Source of the DNA: Saccharomyces mikatae IFO 1815
Taxonomy: Eukaryota; Ascomycota; Saccharomycetes; Saccharomycetales; Saccharomycetaceae
DNA length: 64,000 nucleotides
Assembly (NCBI RefSeq): GCF_947241705.1
Contig: NC_079259.1
Coordinates: forward strand, 62,001 to 126,000
Direction: 5' to 3'
This document shows, piece after piece, positions 1-9,788 of the stretch. Both the position numbers and the translations under genes were made by a program. Positions within the stretch are counted from its first letter, which is position 1, and every line of letters starts with the position of its first letter. Under the pieces are notes generated by a model. It had not been told where the DNA came from, did not search any database, and saw nothing but the letters and a program-made list of their open reading frames with translations.

Positions 1-177
1 CAAATCGTCAGGAATGAAACCTTGTTGATCTAACAAATCTATGACTTCCTCCCTTTGCAGATCCTTACCGGGAAAATCAAACACATGATAGTCTGACATG
101 GATGATATTGACAAGGAAGCAATATCAGGTGTGTTCAATGATGTTAGAGGGCCGCGATTTTTGTTATCAAACAGCAT
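1..177 (-). CDS. GDH2: NAD-dependent glutamate dehydrogenase, N-terminal fragment
   Basis: The minus strand holds 59 open codons from the ATG at 177 to the window edge, so the gene continues outside. The peptide begins MLFDNKNRGPLTSLNTPD, which I recognise as the N-terminus of yeast Gdh2, a roughly 1,090-residue enzyme. Gdh2 oxidatively deaminates glutamate to 2-oxoglutarate and ammonia with NAD+ and releases nitrogen when glutamate is the nitrogen source. None of the catalytic domain lies in the window, so the call rests on this N-terminal match and on the downstream order PRR2, NOP6, SHR3, which is the YDL215C neighbourhood. The gene points away from the rest of the window. Confidence 0.9.
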   Translation of the reverse strand, partial: MLFDNKNRGPLTSLNTPDIASLSISSMSDYHVFDFPGKDLQREEVIDLLDQQGFIPDDL

Positions 178-711
178 TCTTTTAATTGTTGTATATTTAT
201 TACTCTTTTATTGTATGTTCTTTTGATATTATCCACTCACAAAAGGGAATTATTCTGTCAAAAGATAATGTACTTTCTAGAAACAGCTTGCTCTTATATA
301 ACAAGAAATTTCACTAAACGGCAGTAATTAATAAATGCTTGTCAGTGTTGTTGTTGACACTATTGTTGTTTGTTATTGTTGATGATGTGAAAGTTGTTTC
401 GTAGTTACTTGTCCTACTCAACTATGACTGAGTATATATTTACCCCAATAGCTCCTTGTTGTGGCACCCCGTCAGGCAATAATAGATTCGGTCCTGCGGA
501 ATCGCCGCACATATAGCCGCCAGAGGGGTAACCCTTTTCTAAGCGGAGTTGGATTTCCGACGGTAAATAAATAAATATAAGGCAGATTAGATTAGATATA
601 GTGACGTTTTCCAGTGTATGTATCTATGGTTACAGTGCTGTAGAAGCTGCTTGCGTAAGTGAAGGGCGGAAACATATGGCCAGCAGTACATTATTATTCC
701 TTAAGTTACTT
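178..711. promoter_or_regulatory. GDH2 promoter / PRR2 3' region
   Basis: This 534-base gap separates the GDH2 start from the PRR2 stop, both genes being on the minus strand. A TATATAA-type box lies near 294-301, about 120 bases upstream of the GDH2 ATG. Around 461-540 there is a GC-rich patch in otherwise AT-rich DNA, with several CCGC/GCGG blocks and one AGGGG stress-type element at 524-528. GDH2 is known to be strongly regulated by nitrogen and carbon source, so this patch is the likely upstream activating region; that assignment is inference. I see no gene here. Confidence 0.5.
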
Positions 712-2805
712 TTACTGATGCAGGCCGCCGATATGAGCGTATTGCTGATCGATGTTTGTATGAACATGATCATCTTTGTTTATAATTCGAGGCGATGCCT
801 CATCTAAGCCCGCCGCGCTCACAACCTGGCATATTTCTATTTCTTTGACCCAATCATCTTGTAATATTTCGTTTATGGTAGTTCTTTTGAAAGGTGAAAT
901 TTCTAGTATACGACTCATTATTGTGTGACTCTCTTCAGGAAGTCGGTGCAAAAGGAAATTGGGGCCCATGTCGATGACTTGCTCTTTGTAAACATCATCA
1001 TACTGATTGTTATAATCAGTAGCGGGACTTGTCACTAGGTCTTTGAAATATGACACACCTCTCCCGGAACAAAATGCTTTGAATTGCTCATCTTTTAATT
1101 TGGGGTACTTCCAAGGGAATTTTCTAGTTATCATGCAAAAGAAAATTATTCCGATGGACCAAACGTCGAGTGCTCTTGGATCGTACTCTTCAAAATAAAA
1201 TACCTCTGGCGATAGGTAGGGGTCGCTACCGACGATTCCATTTGCTTCAATCAAATGTGACGACAAGGGATAGTGGAACACACTGGAAGCGCCAAAGTCG
1301 ATTAACTTTAAAATTCCCTTTTGTGTCACGACACAGTTATCTAGCTTCAAATCACGATGAGAGAGACCGATGTCGTGCAAGTATTTTACGCCATTAATCA
1401 GCTGCTTGAAAAGACAGCATATTTCGTCATATTGCATTTTTTCACTCATAACCAACGCAAATAAATCATATTCGCAATATTCAAGAATTTGGAAAATTTT
1501 ACCATTTTCATATAGTATTTCTAAAGTTTCACAAATATTTGTGTTTTTCAAAGTGGATGCAATACAATATTCGGATACTATTTTCTTGATATATTCTCTC
1601 TCGGATTCTTTTTTTTTTTTGAACCTGTATTCCTTTAATGCGAATTTTTTGTTATCCAGGACTCTTTTTACCAGTTTTACTATGCCGCCTGAACCTTCAC
1701 CGAGAACAACGTTGAGGTCCTTATATTTCCTGGAAACCAAATCTGTGGATGCTTCAATGTTGGTATATAAAGTTTGAATAATCTGATCTTCATCGTTGTC
1801 TTCCTCTTCACACATGGCAGAAGGTGATGCAGTTGATGCGCAGGAAGAAGTTGTTTCGCTTAATGATGATGCAATTGCACAGTCATCCGCAATTTTGTTT
1901 ATCTGGTGATCATATGGGCCATGTTTGTAATTGCTCAATGATGTTATTTTGAAAAGCCTCTTGATACTCGAGAACGAAGTCGCATAAGAGCGCTTTCTTG
2001 GATGAGCTGCGTTCCCAGCATTCTCGATATGTATTGTATTTATTTGAAGAGCTTCTGAGTATGCGTCATCGAGAGGATTAGTGGAAAGGGAAGAGATTGA
2101 ATCCCCTAGGGAATATACATGGGTAGTGAACATACCATCGTGCTCATTGAGCTCATATTCATGTTCTGATGAGGCTGTGGCAATTTCATTGCGTACCATT
2201 GTGGCTGTTGTGACTGGGATATTGTGAACACTGCTCGAAGGATGACTATTGTCATCCGTAAAATTGCAGATGTCATTAGATTGGCGCCTTTTTTCATCAT
2301 TATTATGCTTCTTAGATGTGAAAGAAACGAATTTGCTACAACTCTTATGAAAACTTAATGAGTTCGAAAAAGAAAACGCAAAATCCATGGAATTCTTTCT
2401 CAGTTTACCTCTTGGAACAATGAACCTCTCCTCAACTTTACTTACCATAGGAGAGGAAATAATGTTTGAATCAATTCTAGATATATTATTGGGCATCTCT
2501 GTGTCAATTTTCTCGATCCAAGAAGTGGTTATTTTTTGCAAGCTTGTGTTTTCGTCATCCCATGAAGATTGAATACAACCATTCTGTAATACACTACGTG
2601 CCGGAGGCAAACAGGACAAAATGTAATCATATGATTTATTTGGCTCCTCCCCCTTCTTCTTTGCAGTCATGCTTACGCTACTGTTAGCAGGCTCGCTTAC
2701 TAGAGCAGAGGATACACAATTATCAGAATAAGCATTCTCTGCAGTCAAGGAAGCTGTTGTTTTATTGTTTCTCTGATTATATCGCATAAGTTTAGAAAAC
2801 GACAT
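712..2805 (-). CDS. PRR2: Ser/Thr protein kinase of the Npr1/Hal5 group
   Basis: This 697-residue protein has a Ser/Thr-rich, low-complexity N-terminal half followed by a kinase domain (about residues 363-660). Kinase landmarks are visible: glycine loop GEGSGG at about 369, ATP lysine in ALKEY at about 391, catalytic HRDLKLDN with Asp near 485, DFG at about 503, and SPE in place of APE. It matches Prr2 (YDL214C), a kinase implicated in pheromone-response and transport regulation and the paralog of Npr1. The open frame runs 41 codons further upstream but has no ATG there, so the start is placed at 2805, which gives the family length. Its promoter is the gap at 2806-3551. Confidence 0.95.
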   Translation of the reverse strand: MSFSKLMRYNQRNNKTTASLTAENAYSDNCVSSALVSEPANSSVSMTAKKKGEEPNKSYDYILSCLPPARSVLQNGCIQSSWDDENTSLQKITTSWIEKIDTEMPNNISRIDSNIISSPMVSKVEERFIVPRGKLRKNSMDFAFSFSNSLSFHKSCSKFVSFTSKKHNNDEKRRQSNDICNFTDDNSHPSSSVHNIPVTTATMVRNEIATASSEHEYELNEHDGMFTTHVYSLGDSISSLSTNPLDDAYSEALQINTIHIENAGNAAHPRKRSYATSFSSIKRLFKITSLSNYKHGPYDHQINKIADDCAIASSLSETTSSCASTASPSAMCEEEDNDEDQIIQTLYTNIEASTDLVSRKYKDLNVVLGEGSGGIVKLVKRVLDNKKFALKEYRFKKKKESEREYIKKIVSEYCIASTLKNTNICETLEILYENGKIFQILEYCEYDLFALVMSEKMQYDEICCLFKQLINGVKYLHDIGLSHRDLKLDNCVVTQKGILKLIDFGASSVFHYPLSSHLIEANGIVGSDPYLSPEVFYFEEYDPRALDVWSIGIIFFCMITRKFPWKYPKLKDEQFKAFCSGRGVSYFKDLVTSPATDYNNQYDDVYKEQVIDMGPNFLLHRLPEESHTIMSRILEISPFKRTTINEILQDDWVKEIEICQVVSAAGLDEASPRIINKDDHVHTNIDQQYAHIGGLHQ

Positions 2806-3551
2806 GATTGTGAATAATATGTATGTGAATAGTTGGTGCACGCTTTTGTAAACGTTTTGCAGTCTATTTAGTTTTCTTTCTTTCTTTTTCCCCAAGATTG
2901 AAAAAGGCAACGAAAAATGCTCAACCAATAACGGATACAGCAGATATTATTGAGAATAGCTCAGTGTCCTGATACTCGTTTTTATCTAGTATTTTTTTTG
3001 AACCTTCCTTAATGTACGACCTGAGTAGAGAGAGGGCCGTAAAGGGGTTGAAGACTACTGAGAGAGAACCAATTGTTAAGCGAAAGCGAATTTACTACGT
3101 CTTAATAAGCGATCCAACGGAAATTGGAGAGTTTGTGCTTATTATTCTTTTTCTTGGCGTCCTTATAACTTAAATCCCCCCAAAGTACTTCAGTAAAAAC
3201 GTGTACAGAAATGAGCCGATATTAGTTTTTTCGGGCGTTATATACGTCATTGCGGGGGGACTGCATCGATTAAGGGGTAGCACGCAACGCATATAGCACT
3301 TGGAAGCGGCAAACCAACTCCGATAATGGAAAGGGAAAGAAAATACCAGCCGTGTTCGTCCTTCGTGATCAACTGCGTAAAAGTAACGTGACAATGCGGC
3401 GATATCATTGACGCCAGGGTGCTGACGTATCAAGCAGATAACGCGATTGGTTTCCATTTCACTAATGCGGCAACATAGTTCTAAACGATTGCAGTATTTT
3501 CTTCCCTCATCTTTCTATCTAAGTTACATGGCATGTATACGGATATTATAC
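2806..3551. other. PRR2-NOP6 intergenic region
   Basis: This 746-base gap lies upstream of PRR2 and downstream of NOP6. A 95-codon ATG-initiated frame at 3170-3457 (minus) is present, but its composition resembles chance reading and I do not recognise the peptide. I identify no RNA gene, repeat or clear regulatory motif. It presumably contains the PRR2 promoter. Confidence 0.4.
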
Positions 3552-4229
3552 TCATTTGAGTAATCTAGCTCTATCAGGATGGATCCCCGCAGGCGCACGA
3601 TTACCCGCTCCAGATGTTACAGTTGGAGCTGCTGCTGCATTTTTAGCCATTTTCTTTTGGTTACCGTCACTTATCATTTTTGTCAACCTCTCCTTGCGCT
3701 CTTCGTCTAGTTTGATATTCTTGTTCTTCAACTTTTCCAAACGCTCTTGACTGTTACCGCCTCCACCAACGGTTAGCTCGACGTTAATCTTCTTTTCTTT
3801 CAATAAGGTGCCGTGTTGCAACAAGGCAATGTCCATGCGTCTTTGAATGCCGGTGCGGTCTTTATCAGCATCAAATTCTAAAAATGCAATACCTTTGTCA
3901 GCTCTGAGGCGAATCTGGTCCGGTGAACTGTTTTTGAAATGGTTTTGCAATTCGACAGCAGTGATATCCCTTGGTAAGCTGCCGACAAAAACAATGAATC
4001 TGTTACCTTTTTTGCCATTTTTGCCCTTCCCACCGCGGCCTCTGCGGGTCTTTCTCTTTTTCTTTACAGGTTCTTCATTATCGTTTCCGGCTCCACTGAG
4101 AGGTCTTTTTCCCTCTGGTAATTGTTCTTGCTTAACGTCTTTCCCTTGATCTTTTTCCTCCTTGCTTTTCCTGAACTGCTGAGCTTTGAGCTGCTTCTTA
4201 GTTAGTTTCTTATCTTCCTCAGACCCCAT
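3552..4229 (-). CDS. NOP6: RNA-binding protein of small-subunit ribosome biogenesis
   Basis: This 225-residue protein has a very basic N-terminal third (KKKRKTRRGRGGKGKNGKKG around residues 55-75). A single RRM follows (RFIVFVGSLPRDIT as RNP2-like start, GIAFLEF as RNP1-like strand, about residues 78-155), then a charged helical tail. It matches Nop6 (YDL213C), a nucleolar protein that associates with early 90S pre-ribosomes and aids 40S maturation. Length and start agree with the family. It is divergently transcribed from SHR3, and its upstream region has PAC and RRPE motifs, consistent with ribosome-biogenesis control. Confidence 0.97.
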   Translation of the reverse strand: MGSEEDKKLTKKQLKAQQFRKSKEEKDQGKDVKQEQLPEGKRPLSGAGNDNEEPVKKKRKTRRGRGGKGKNGKKGNRFIVFVGSLPRDITAVELQNHFKNSSPDQIRLRADKGIAFLEFDADKDRTGIQRRMDIALLQHGTLLKEKKINVELTVGGGGNSQERLEKLKNKNIKLDEERKERLTKMISDGNQKKMAKNAAAAPTVTSGAGNRAPAGIHPDRARLLK

Positions 4230-4693
4230 TTTGCTGTAGGCTTCTTCAGCTTAAATCATCGTCTGTAATAGAATACTTTCACATATCTCTCAGAAAAGCT
4301 TTCGTGCTCATCGATTAATGAAAAAATATCAGAAAATTTTCGTACAAGCCGGGTAAAATTATTCACAGCAAAGCCTTACTTCTCCAAATGATATAAAGTT
4401 CGCAGTAAAAGGTGACCCATGCTAGATTCTTTATTGAACGATGTTCATACTGATTTCTTTTGCCTAACCATCTTTATCCAAAGTATTTGATGAATCCCCC
4501 CACCCTCACCTTTCTATCTTTGTATATCTTCTTAAACTCCATGCCCGATAACACTATTTTCCCGGCGGTGTAGAGTTTGAAAAATAAAAATATAAAGAAC
4601 TGATGAAAAAGGCAGGTTGGCGTATTCTAGATAGGCCTGTGAATTGGTTCAGTTACAGATCGTAACAGTACTCTAGTAAGACAAACTTCGGCA
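4230..4693. promoter_or_regulatory. NOP6-SHR3 divergent promoter with PAC and RRPE motifs
   Basis: On the NOP6 side, CTCATC at 4307-4312 is a PAC element (GATGAG) read on the minus strand. GAAAATTTTC at 4332-4341 fits the RRPE. The two lie 19 bases apart and about 80-110 bases upstream of the NOP6 ATG, the usual arrangement in ribosome-biogenesis promoters recognised by Dot6/Tod6 and Stb3. On the SHR3 side I see only AT-rich promoter-like sequence. Confidence 0.65.
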
Positions 4694-5326
4694 ATGTTTT
4701 CATATTCAGATTTTTGTGCTATCGGCACGGCCATGATTTTATCAGCCACCACGTTCCTAATGGGTGTTTTCTTCAGTAACATGCCATATGACTATCATCT
4801 TTTGTTCAATCCTAACGCCACTCAAGAGCATTTCGATTTGGCTTTGAAACATTACCAAACTTTACATGAGACACCACTGTCTGTCATTGTTACTTTAAGC
4901 GTTGTTGCGGGGATTGGTTTAATTGGTGGTACGATCAAAATTTTCAAGCCAAACCCTGAATTGCAAATGTTTGAGTACTGTTCGTTAGGTTTGTACGTTT
5001 TGGCTATCTGCGTTTTCCTTACCAACGTGAAAACTGGTATTGATTGTTCCGTCAGCCATAAGTGGGGGGAAGTTACCGAAAATCAAGGTTTGGCAGTTAT
5101 TGCTTCATCCAACATAATCTTACTGGTTATGTTTGCCGGTGTTATCATCCTGCAAATTGGCTTATGGTACAGTAACTGGGATCTGCAAAAAAGGTTAAAG
5201 AAATTCTATGCTGAGGAAGAAAGAGAAGCCACCAATTCCGGTAAAAAGACTGAAAAAGTTGAAAAAGTGAGAAGGAATGATACCAAATCCAAGGGTGCAC
5301 AGAAAAGAAAACCTGCTAAAAAATAG
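4694..5326 (+). CDS. SHR3: ER chaperone for amino-acid permeases
   Basis: This 210-residue integral membrane protein has four hydrophobic segments (roughly residues 8-28, 62-82, 93-111 and 137-158). Its cytosolic tail is strongly basic and rich in Lys/Glu, ending in KKPAKK-like sequence. It matches Shr3 (YDL212W), the ER packaging chaperone that lets amino-acid permeases such as Gap1 fold and leave the ER in COPII vesicles. The length equals the S. cerevisiae protein. The COPII coat gene SEC31 also lies in this window, but the two are not linked in expression. SHR3 converges on YDL211C with a 239-base gap. Confidence 0.97.
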   Translation: MFSYSDFCAIGTAMILSATTFLMGVFFSNMPYDYHLLFNPNATQEHFDLALKHYQTLHETPLSVIVTLSVVAGIGLIGGTIKIFKPNPELQMFEYCSLGLYVLAICVFLTNVKTGIDCSVSHKWGEVTENQGLAVIASSNIILLVMFAGVIILQIGLWYSNWDLQKRLKKFYAEEEREATNSGKKTEKVEKVRRNDTKSKGAQKRKPAKK

Positions 5327-5565
5327 ACTATTTAAGGTTTCTTCGTTGTTCTCCTTTTCCTCCTCTTTTTCCTTTGACAAAAAGAAGATTCTACAAACTT
5401 CAATGTATAGTAAGATCAATATTTAGTTAGATGAAATATTATTAAGTACAAAAATTCTATCAGCTTCATGCCTAACTTTTTAAACAGTTCCAATTAAGAA
5501 ATGAACAAGTACCAGCCTTATTCAGTACTAATATTGAAAGTCTTCGTTTCGAATTTACCTGTATT

Positions 5566-6678
5566 CTAAATCACTTCTCTTAAGAAACTATTCGTTTGTT
5601 CAATATTTGGCCGAGTTATAGTAGACGCATTAGAGCTCGTTTCTTCGATAGATGACCCGTTAGATTCATTGAATGACGACAAGTATGAAATACTCTCAGT
5701 TTCATTGTCTTCCGTTCCATAATAAGGATGCGCTATAAATAAACTATCTGAGGAATTCCCTCTACGTATATCTCTTCTATTGTCAAACGAATCTCGTAAA
5801 CCTTCGCCGTTGGTTATTACTTTATAACAGAGTTCATTTAAGAATGGATTTGATAGGGATTGTCCTTTTGCTACTTCATCGCAACTTACTCTTTTGCCAA
5901 TATCATGACTAAAGCCCTTTTTGCTGCGCTTTTTCATGTTTCTCTTATTTCTAATTATTATGAGCCCGATAAAAATTACTACAACCACTCCAATGACAAC
6001 TCCAACCGTAGAACCAACAATAACACCTGTTTTTCTATAAGAGTTTGAACCCTCCTGCGTGTTTAGTGCGCCAGATAAATTTTGATAAAGTTTAGCATCT
6101 CCAGTGATGGTATTAGTTGGAATAGTGAACGTTAACGGGGTATCGGCCTCTTTAAGAACAGTTGTTTGGGGAAAATGCGTGTTGAATGTTGTTGATGATT
6201 CTGTAATTTTGTAGATCTGGTCATAGACAACGTAAATTGATTCGTCACTAGTGAATACGGAGTATATTTCCGATGTGGTGGTTGGAGCAAATGTTGTAAA
6301 TAATGGTGTCGTCAGCTCAGTTGTCGACGGTTGCATAGTTGGCATCAGTGAAGAAGAAAAAGACTTCAATGAGCTTATCAACCATCTATCAATAGTAATA
6401 TTGCTTTTTACAGACGAAGAGCAATTTTTAACCAAAGATTGTGAACTTGAAGTGTAATTATTTAAAGAGATCGTATTGTATGCAGTTGTTGACATGACCT
6501 GACTCAAGCTTTCCAGACTCTCAAGTAGTTTCGTTGTTATTGTGGATCCAGTGGCAATCGGTAATGCTGTGCTTGGTTCAGCAACGGGAGATGAAGTAAA
6601 ACGAGTTCTTGATATACTATTCTGACTTTTCAGTTGAGGCATACTTATGTATCGCGAAGACGTTACATTTAATAGCAT
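5566..6678 (-). CDS. YDL211C: Single-pass membrane protein of unknown function (YDL211C; Tda7 paralog)
   Basis: This 370-residue protein has a Ser/Thr-rich N-terminal half with many potential glycosylation sites. One strongly hydrophobic segment follows (VIVGSTVGVVIGVVVVIFIG, about residues 225-247), then a basic stop-transfer patch (RNKRNMKKRSKK) and a Ser/Asn-rich cytosolic tail. This is a type I single-pass architecture; I see no clear cleaved signal peptide. By position and shape it is YDL211C, reported at the vacuole and related to Tda7; its function is unknown. The frame is open upstream to 6750 but without an ATG, so the start is at 6678, close to the 372-residue S. cerevisiae protein. 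Confidence 0.85.
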   Translation of the reverse strand: MLLNVTSSRYISMPQLKSQNSISRTRFTSSPVAEPSTALPIATGSTITTKLLESLESLSQVMSTTAYNTISLNNYTSSSQSLVKNCSSSVKSNITIDRWLISSLKSFSSSLMPTMQPSTTELTTPLFTTFAPTTTSEIYSVFTSDESIYVVYDQIYKITESSTTFNTHFPQTTVLKEADTPLTFTIPTNTITGDAKLYQNLSGALNTQEGSNSYRKTGVIVGSTVGVVIGVVVVIFIGLIIIRNKRNMKKRSKKGFSHDIGKRVSCDEVAKGQSLSNPFLNELCYKVITNGEGLRDSFDNRRDIRRGNSSDSLFIAHPYYGTEDNETESISYLSSFNESNGSSIEETSSNASTITRPNIEQTNSFLREVI

Positions 6679-7356
6679 GACAGAGTAATATATATAAGCA
6701 CACTTGAAATTTAATCCTGACGATATGTAAACTGCTCTACTAAGTATCAAATTATCAACCTTACTACATAAAAAGTGTTTGTTTACACTTATTTTCTGAA
6801 AAATTCTTTGACGCGAAATCTTTCCTGCCCTTTACAGCGCTCGTCTAAAGTACGGCAGATGCCATTTAATTTTTTTGATGAGGTAATTGAGATTGATATG
6901 GTACACCTCAATATACTTGTTGTGTAGAATAAGATTTGGCGATACTGTATCCTTTTGAAATAAGCTCTTTTTTTTGTCACCTTTACTATCAAGACTATAT
7001 TTGTAAATAGGATACTCCATACAAAAGCTTTAAGTAAGAAGAGATATTAACGACCTTTTTTCTGCGCCTCAAACATTAAGTTATAGTGCGCAAGCTCTGC
7101 ATTTGAATCTACTGAGCGTACCCTCTTAGTTAATTGATTGATCATATAAAGTGGTTGACAAGAAATTACAGCTCAAATGGTACATAGTTCGACGTCGAGA
7201 AAGAAAAATGATTGGTAGATTAAAAGCATCAGGTCGAATAAGAACAGTTTCCGAAAGCAACGAGAAATTTATTGACGGTCTGTATGGATGTTTTATTTCC
7301 TACAAAATGCGCCGCTTTTTTGAGAATTCTCTAATCAAGTCTGACATTTGTTTTCG
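6679..7356. other. Intergenic, no gene recognised
   Basis: This 678-base AT-rich stretch lies upstream of YDL211C, whose promoter it must contain. Short frames of 60-70 codons occur on both strands but none resembles a known protein. I see no tRNA, LTR or repeat here. Confidence 0.4.
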
Positions 7357-8405
7357 CTAATCATCTGGCAGTAGCGATTTCTGCAAGGCACCTATTACAT
7401 CATTGAAAATTTTAAAGCAAGACTGGACAAATTCCGTGTCTAAATCTATCCATATCCAAAAATCATGATACAGGCTTCCTTTCCATCATAAGTGTAATAT
7501 CATATCCTAAGCTCACGGGCTGAATATTAGTTCTCAATGTTGTCATGCGAAGAAATTTTCGTATGTGTCTAAGTTCGATTAGATAATATTCAGATATTAT
7601 ACCTAAATCTTTTGCATGTTTATCGTTGTGTTTTAGTAGAGAATCTTCATGCCATTGGTTTTCGTTCATTAGTCAGTTTAATTTGTAAAGACCATCCATC
7701 TCTCTCATTTTGGTCATAAAGAAGAAAGTCTAAGGTTAAAAACTACAGTTGTTATTTCTCTGTCATTTTCGTAAGCAAACCAATATCGTTTTGTTTAGAC
7801 CGCTGACTCTAGAATCCGAATCTGGCCACTTTGCATTGTTTGTTACAAATTATGCACTGTAATCCTTTGTATTAAAAAGGACCTAGAATCGCTCTTTGTG
7901 TTTTATTTTAGGATGGAATTCCTGCGCATGCCTCACCGTCATATAGGTCTAGTGAATCTATGGTGCTTTGATTTTCAAACAACAGCCAAACTTTTGGTGT
8001 CACCATTCGACAACTGTGGAAAACGTTTTCTTTCCATATTCCATTCGAAGTTGCAATCACGCACAAACAGCGTAGATATTTTATAAGAACAGGAAGTGCT
8101 GGGGCGGCTAGATAATTCCATACGTGACAGAGTTCGATTTAGCAGCGCTTTCAGTTGTTGAGGAAATATCAAAATAATGCTAGGGACCTTTGACGGATCT
8201 AAATTTGGAGTTACCGTGGGTTATCCTTGCCTTAATATTTTGAATTAAACATAAGGTCTTCACGAAAATTTCGCTAGCTTCAAGACTTTTAACGATGTCG
8301 TATGTTACATACTTGTCAGCTTCTGGAAGAAAATATCCTCTGGCATTTTGATGCCCAAGAGTACTATTTTCTATTCGAGAAAATTTCCTTAGCTTAAAGA
8401 TATTT
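7357..8405 (-). pseudogene. Decayed relic of an unidentified protein gene
   Basis: Read on the minus strand, this stretch gives protein-like pieces in different frames separated by stops and shifts. One at about 8405-8190 contains GYFLPEADKYVTYDIVKSLE and then reaches an in-frame stop. Weaker pieces lie between about 8170 and 7915. One at 7669-7463 contains ELRHIRKFLRMTTLRTNIQP. A last piece, from about 7480 to the stop at 7357-7359, contains HDFWIWIDLDTEFVQ and ends LLPDD. Hydrophobic spacing and aromatic content look like folded-protein sequence rather than random AT-rich reading. I do not recognise the family and know of no gene here in S. cerevisiae, so this would be a host gene lost long ago. 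The alternative is chance reading; only a homology search can decide. Confidence 0.45.
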
Positions 8406-8912
8406 TATTTGATGTACGCAACTTTCTTGCACATCATCAAATATTATTTCTTAATCAAGCCAGTTCTAATACCATAACGCAACGATAATAAAATCCTGTT
8501 TTCCCAACGAATTGTTGCAGTAGTACACCCAAGCCAGGTATACCGATAATCTGGGGAAATGATTAGATTAAGTGGCCCGTAAATAAAGATTCTTTTCCGA
8601 GAAGATATTATGCTGCATGGGGAAAAGATAAATGTGGCGGGAATTTGTGGCGGTTGGTCTAGGCATGTATTAATGTGGAAGAATGAAAATCCATCAACTA
8701 CGGTATTATCCTGATGTCGGAGAACAGATAGTCCTTATTTCCACCGTCAAATTTTTTCCTGCAATTTACATTTCCTGCACACTTTCTTTGATGAAATTTT
8801 CGAGTGAACTTCTTTATCTTTTAAACTAAGCAAGAAATGTGCTGTAACGGTTCTGTCGGCCGAACTTCTATTTATCGTGCTCATATTTTTCTTTGGTGCA
8901 AAATAACGTACT
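8406..8912. other. Intergenic, no gene recognised
   Basis: This 507-base AT-rich stretch lies between the gene relic and the first solo LTR. It could include the upstream part of the relic, but the minus-strand frames here are closed and I see no convincing continuation. No RNA gene or repeat is recognised. Confidence 0.35.
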
Positions 8913-8917
8913 TATAT

Positions 8918-9212
8918 TGTTGGAATAAGTGATTACTACTATACATTTATTCATATAAATTGTTGTAGTTGATGACGAACATTCTTTAACATGATACTAA
9001 TAATGTTGAGTAAATTAATACTAACATTCTTATGGTGATACCAATTTAATTGAGTTATCACTAAATTCTTATCATCAACACTCTGATTTATGTCTGAACT
9101 TTTGGGTCTAATATAACCAATCAGCGTGTGTTTTATATACCTCTCTTATATAGATTAAGAAGGAACGACTATTCTTAATTATTACAACTTACTAAACAAC
9201 TAATTATCAACA
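8918..9212 (+). mobile_element. Solo LTR of a Ty1/copia-class retrotransposon (Ty4/Tsu4-like?), copy 1
   Basis: This 295-base element begins TGTTGGAATA and ends TATCAACA, with the TG...CA termini of an LTR. It is flanked by a perfect 5-base target duplication, TATAT at 8913-8917 and 9213-9217, so both ends are preserved and no internal region remains. Its last 161 bases are about 95 percent identical, by eye, to the inverted copy at 9789-10117. The TGTTGGAATA start and 5-base duplication fit the yeast Ty1/copia class. The body does not match the Ty1/Ty2 delta LTR that I remember, so a Ty4- or Tsu4-like family is a guess. Confidence 0.8.
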
Positions 9213-9217
9213 TATAT

Positions 9218-9573
9218 ATCTTATCTGAATTCAATCACTAATAAAAACAACTTGAAGATATTATAATGACAACTTTCTTTTCAGTCTGTATAAGAAACGT
9301 TTGGTTTCTGATCTTTTCTCTCTCATTAGTAACAGACCATTCATTTTGCTACTTCAATGTATATTACTGTTGAAATGTAAAGTGCTTAAAACCAGGAGAT
9401 TGATAACAGTTACGAGAATCTTTTTAATGGTAGATGTTTTTCACAAGATTTAATGATCCAATTGGTATGTTTCTAAATACCAAGGAGACGGTTGGACAGT
9501 TCGTCTTGAGTAGAAATGAAACTTACTGTAGAGATCAGTATCCCCAGAATAAAGATCAGAAACAGAAATAACT
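9218..9573. other. Unassigned AT-rich DNA between LTR remnants
   Basis: These 356 bases lie between solo LTR copy 1 and the Ty1/Ty2-type LTR remnant. They could include diverged LTR sequence or the missing 5' part of the older sigma LTR, but I cannot align them with confidence to any Ty family. No open reading frame of note is present. Confidence 0.35.
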
Positions 9574-9718
9574 TGTTGGACTTTCCTACAATTGCACTCC
9601 CATTTCTTGGGTTCCTATACCCCTGAGAAGAACATCTAGTATATTCTATACACCTAATAATATTGCCTTTATCAACAATGGAATCCCAACAATCATCTCA
9701 AAATTCGTCAACGTCTCA
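9574..9718 (+). mobile_element. Ty1/Ty2-family (delta) LTR, 3' part
   Basis: The stretch GAACATCTAGTATATTC and its downstream continuation closely resemble the end of Ty1/Ty2 delta LTRs. The TYA (gag) start ATG lies at 9678, which in these elements is inside the LTR, and is followed by the family's opening MESQQ. The LTR ends in CTCA at 9718, directly abutting sigma sequence. The 5' boundary is uncertain: a TGTTGG occurs at 9574, but the expected flanking duplication is not seen there, and a full delta would be about 330 bases. It is an old, incomplete fossil with no internal coding region. Confidence 0.65.
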
Positions 9719-9788
9719 AGTATACACCATATCTTGTATAATATTTAGGATAAGTAACACCCCTTGAATCAAGTTGATAGTTCGTTTT

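Noticed and set aside
2806-2928. In-frame extension of PRR2 by 41 codons
   Set aside because: The extension contains no ATG (its first codon is TTG), and the shorter form fits the family length.
9678-9718. Short frame starting with the TYA/gag N-terminus
   Set aside because: In Ty1/Ty2 the gag start lies inside the LTR; this is part of an old LTR fragment and not a gene.
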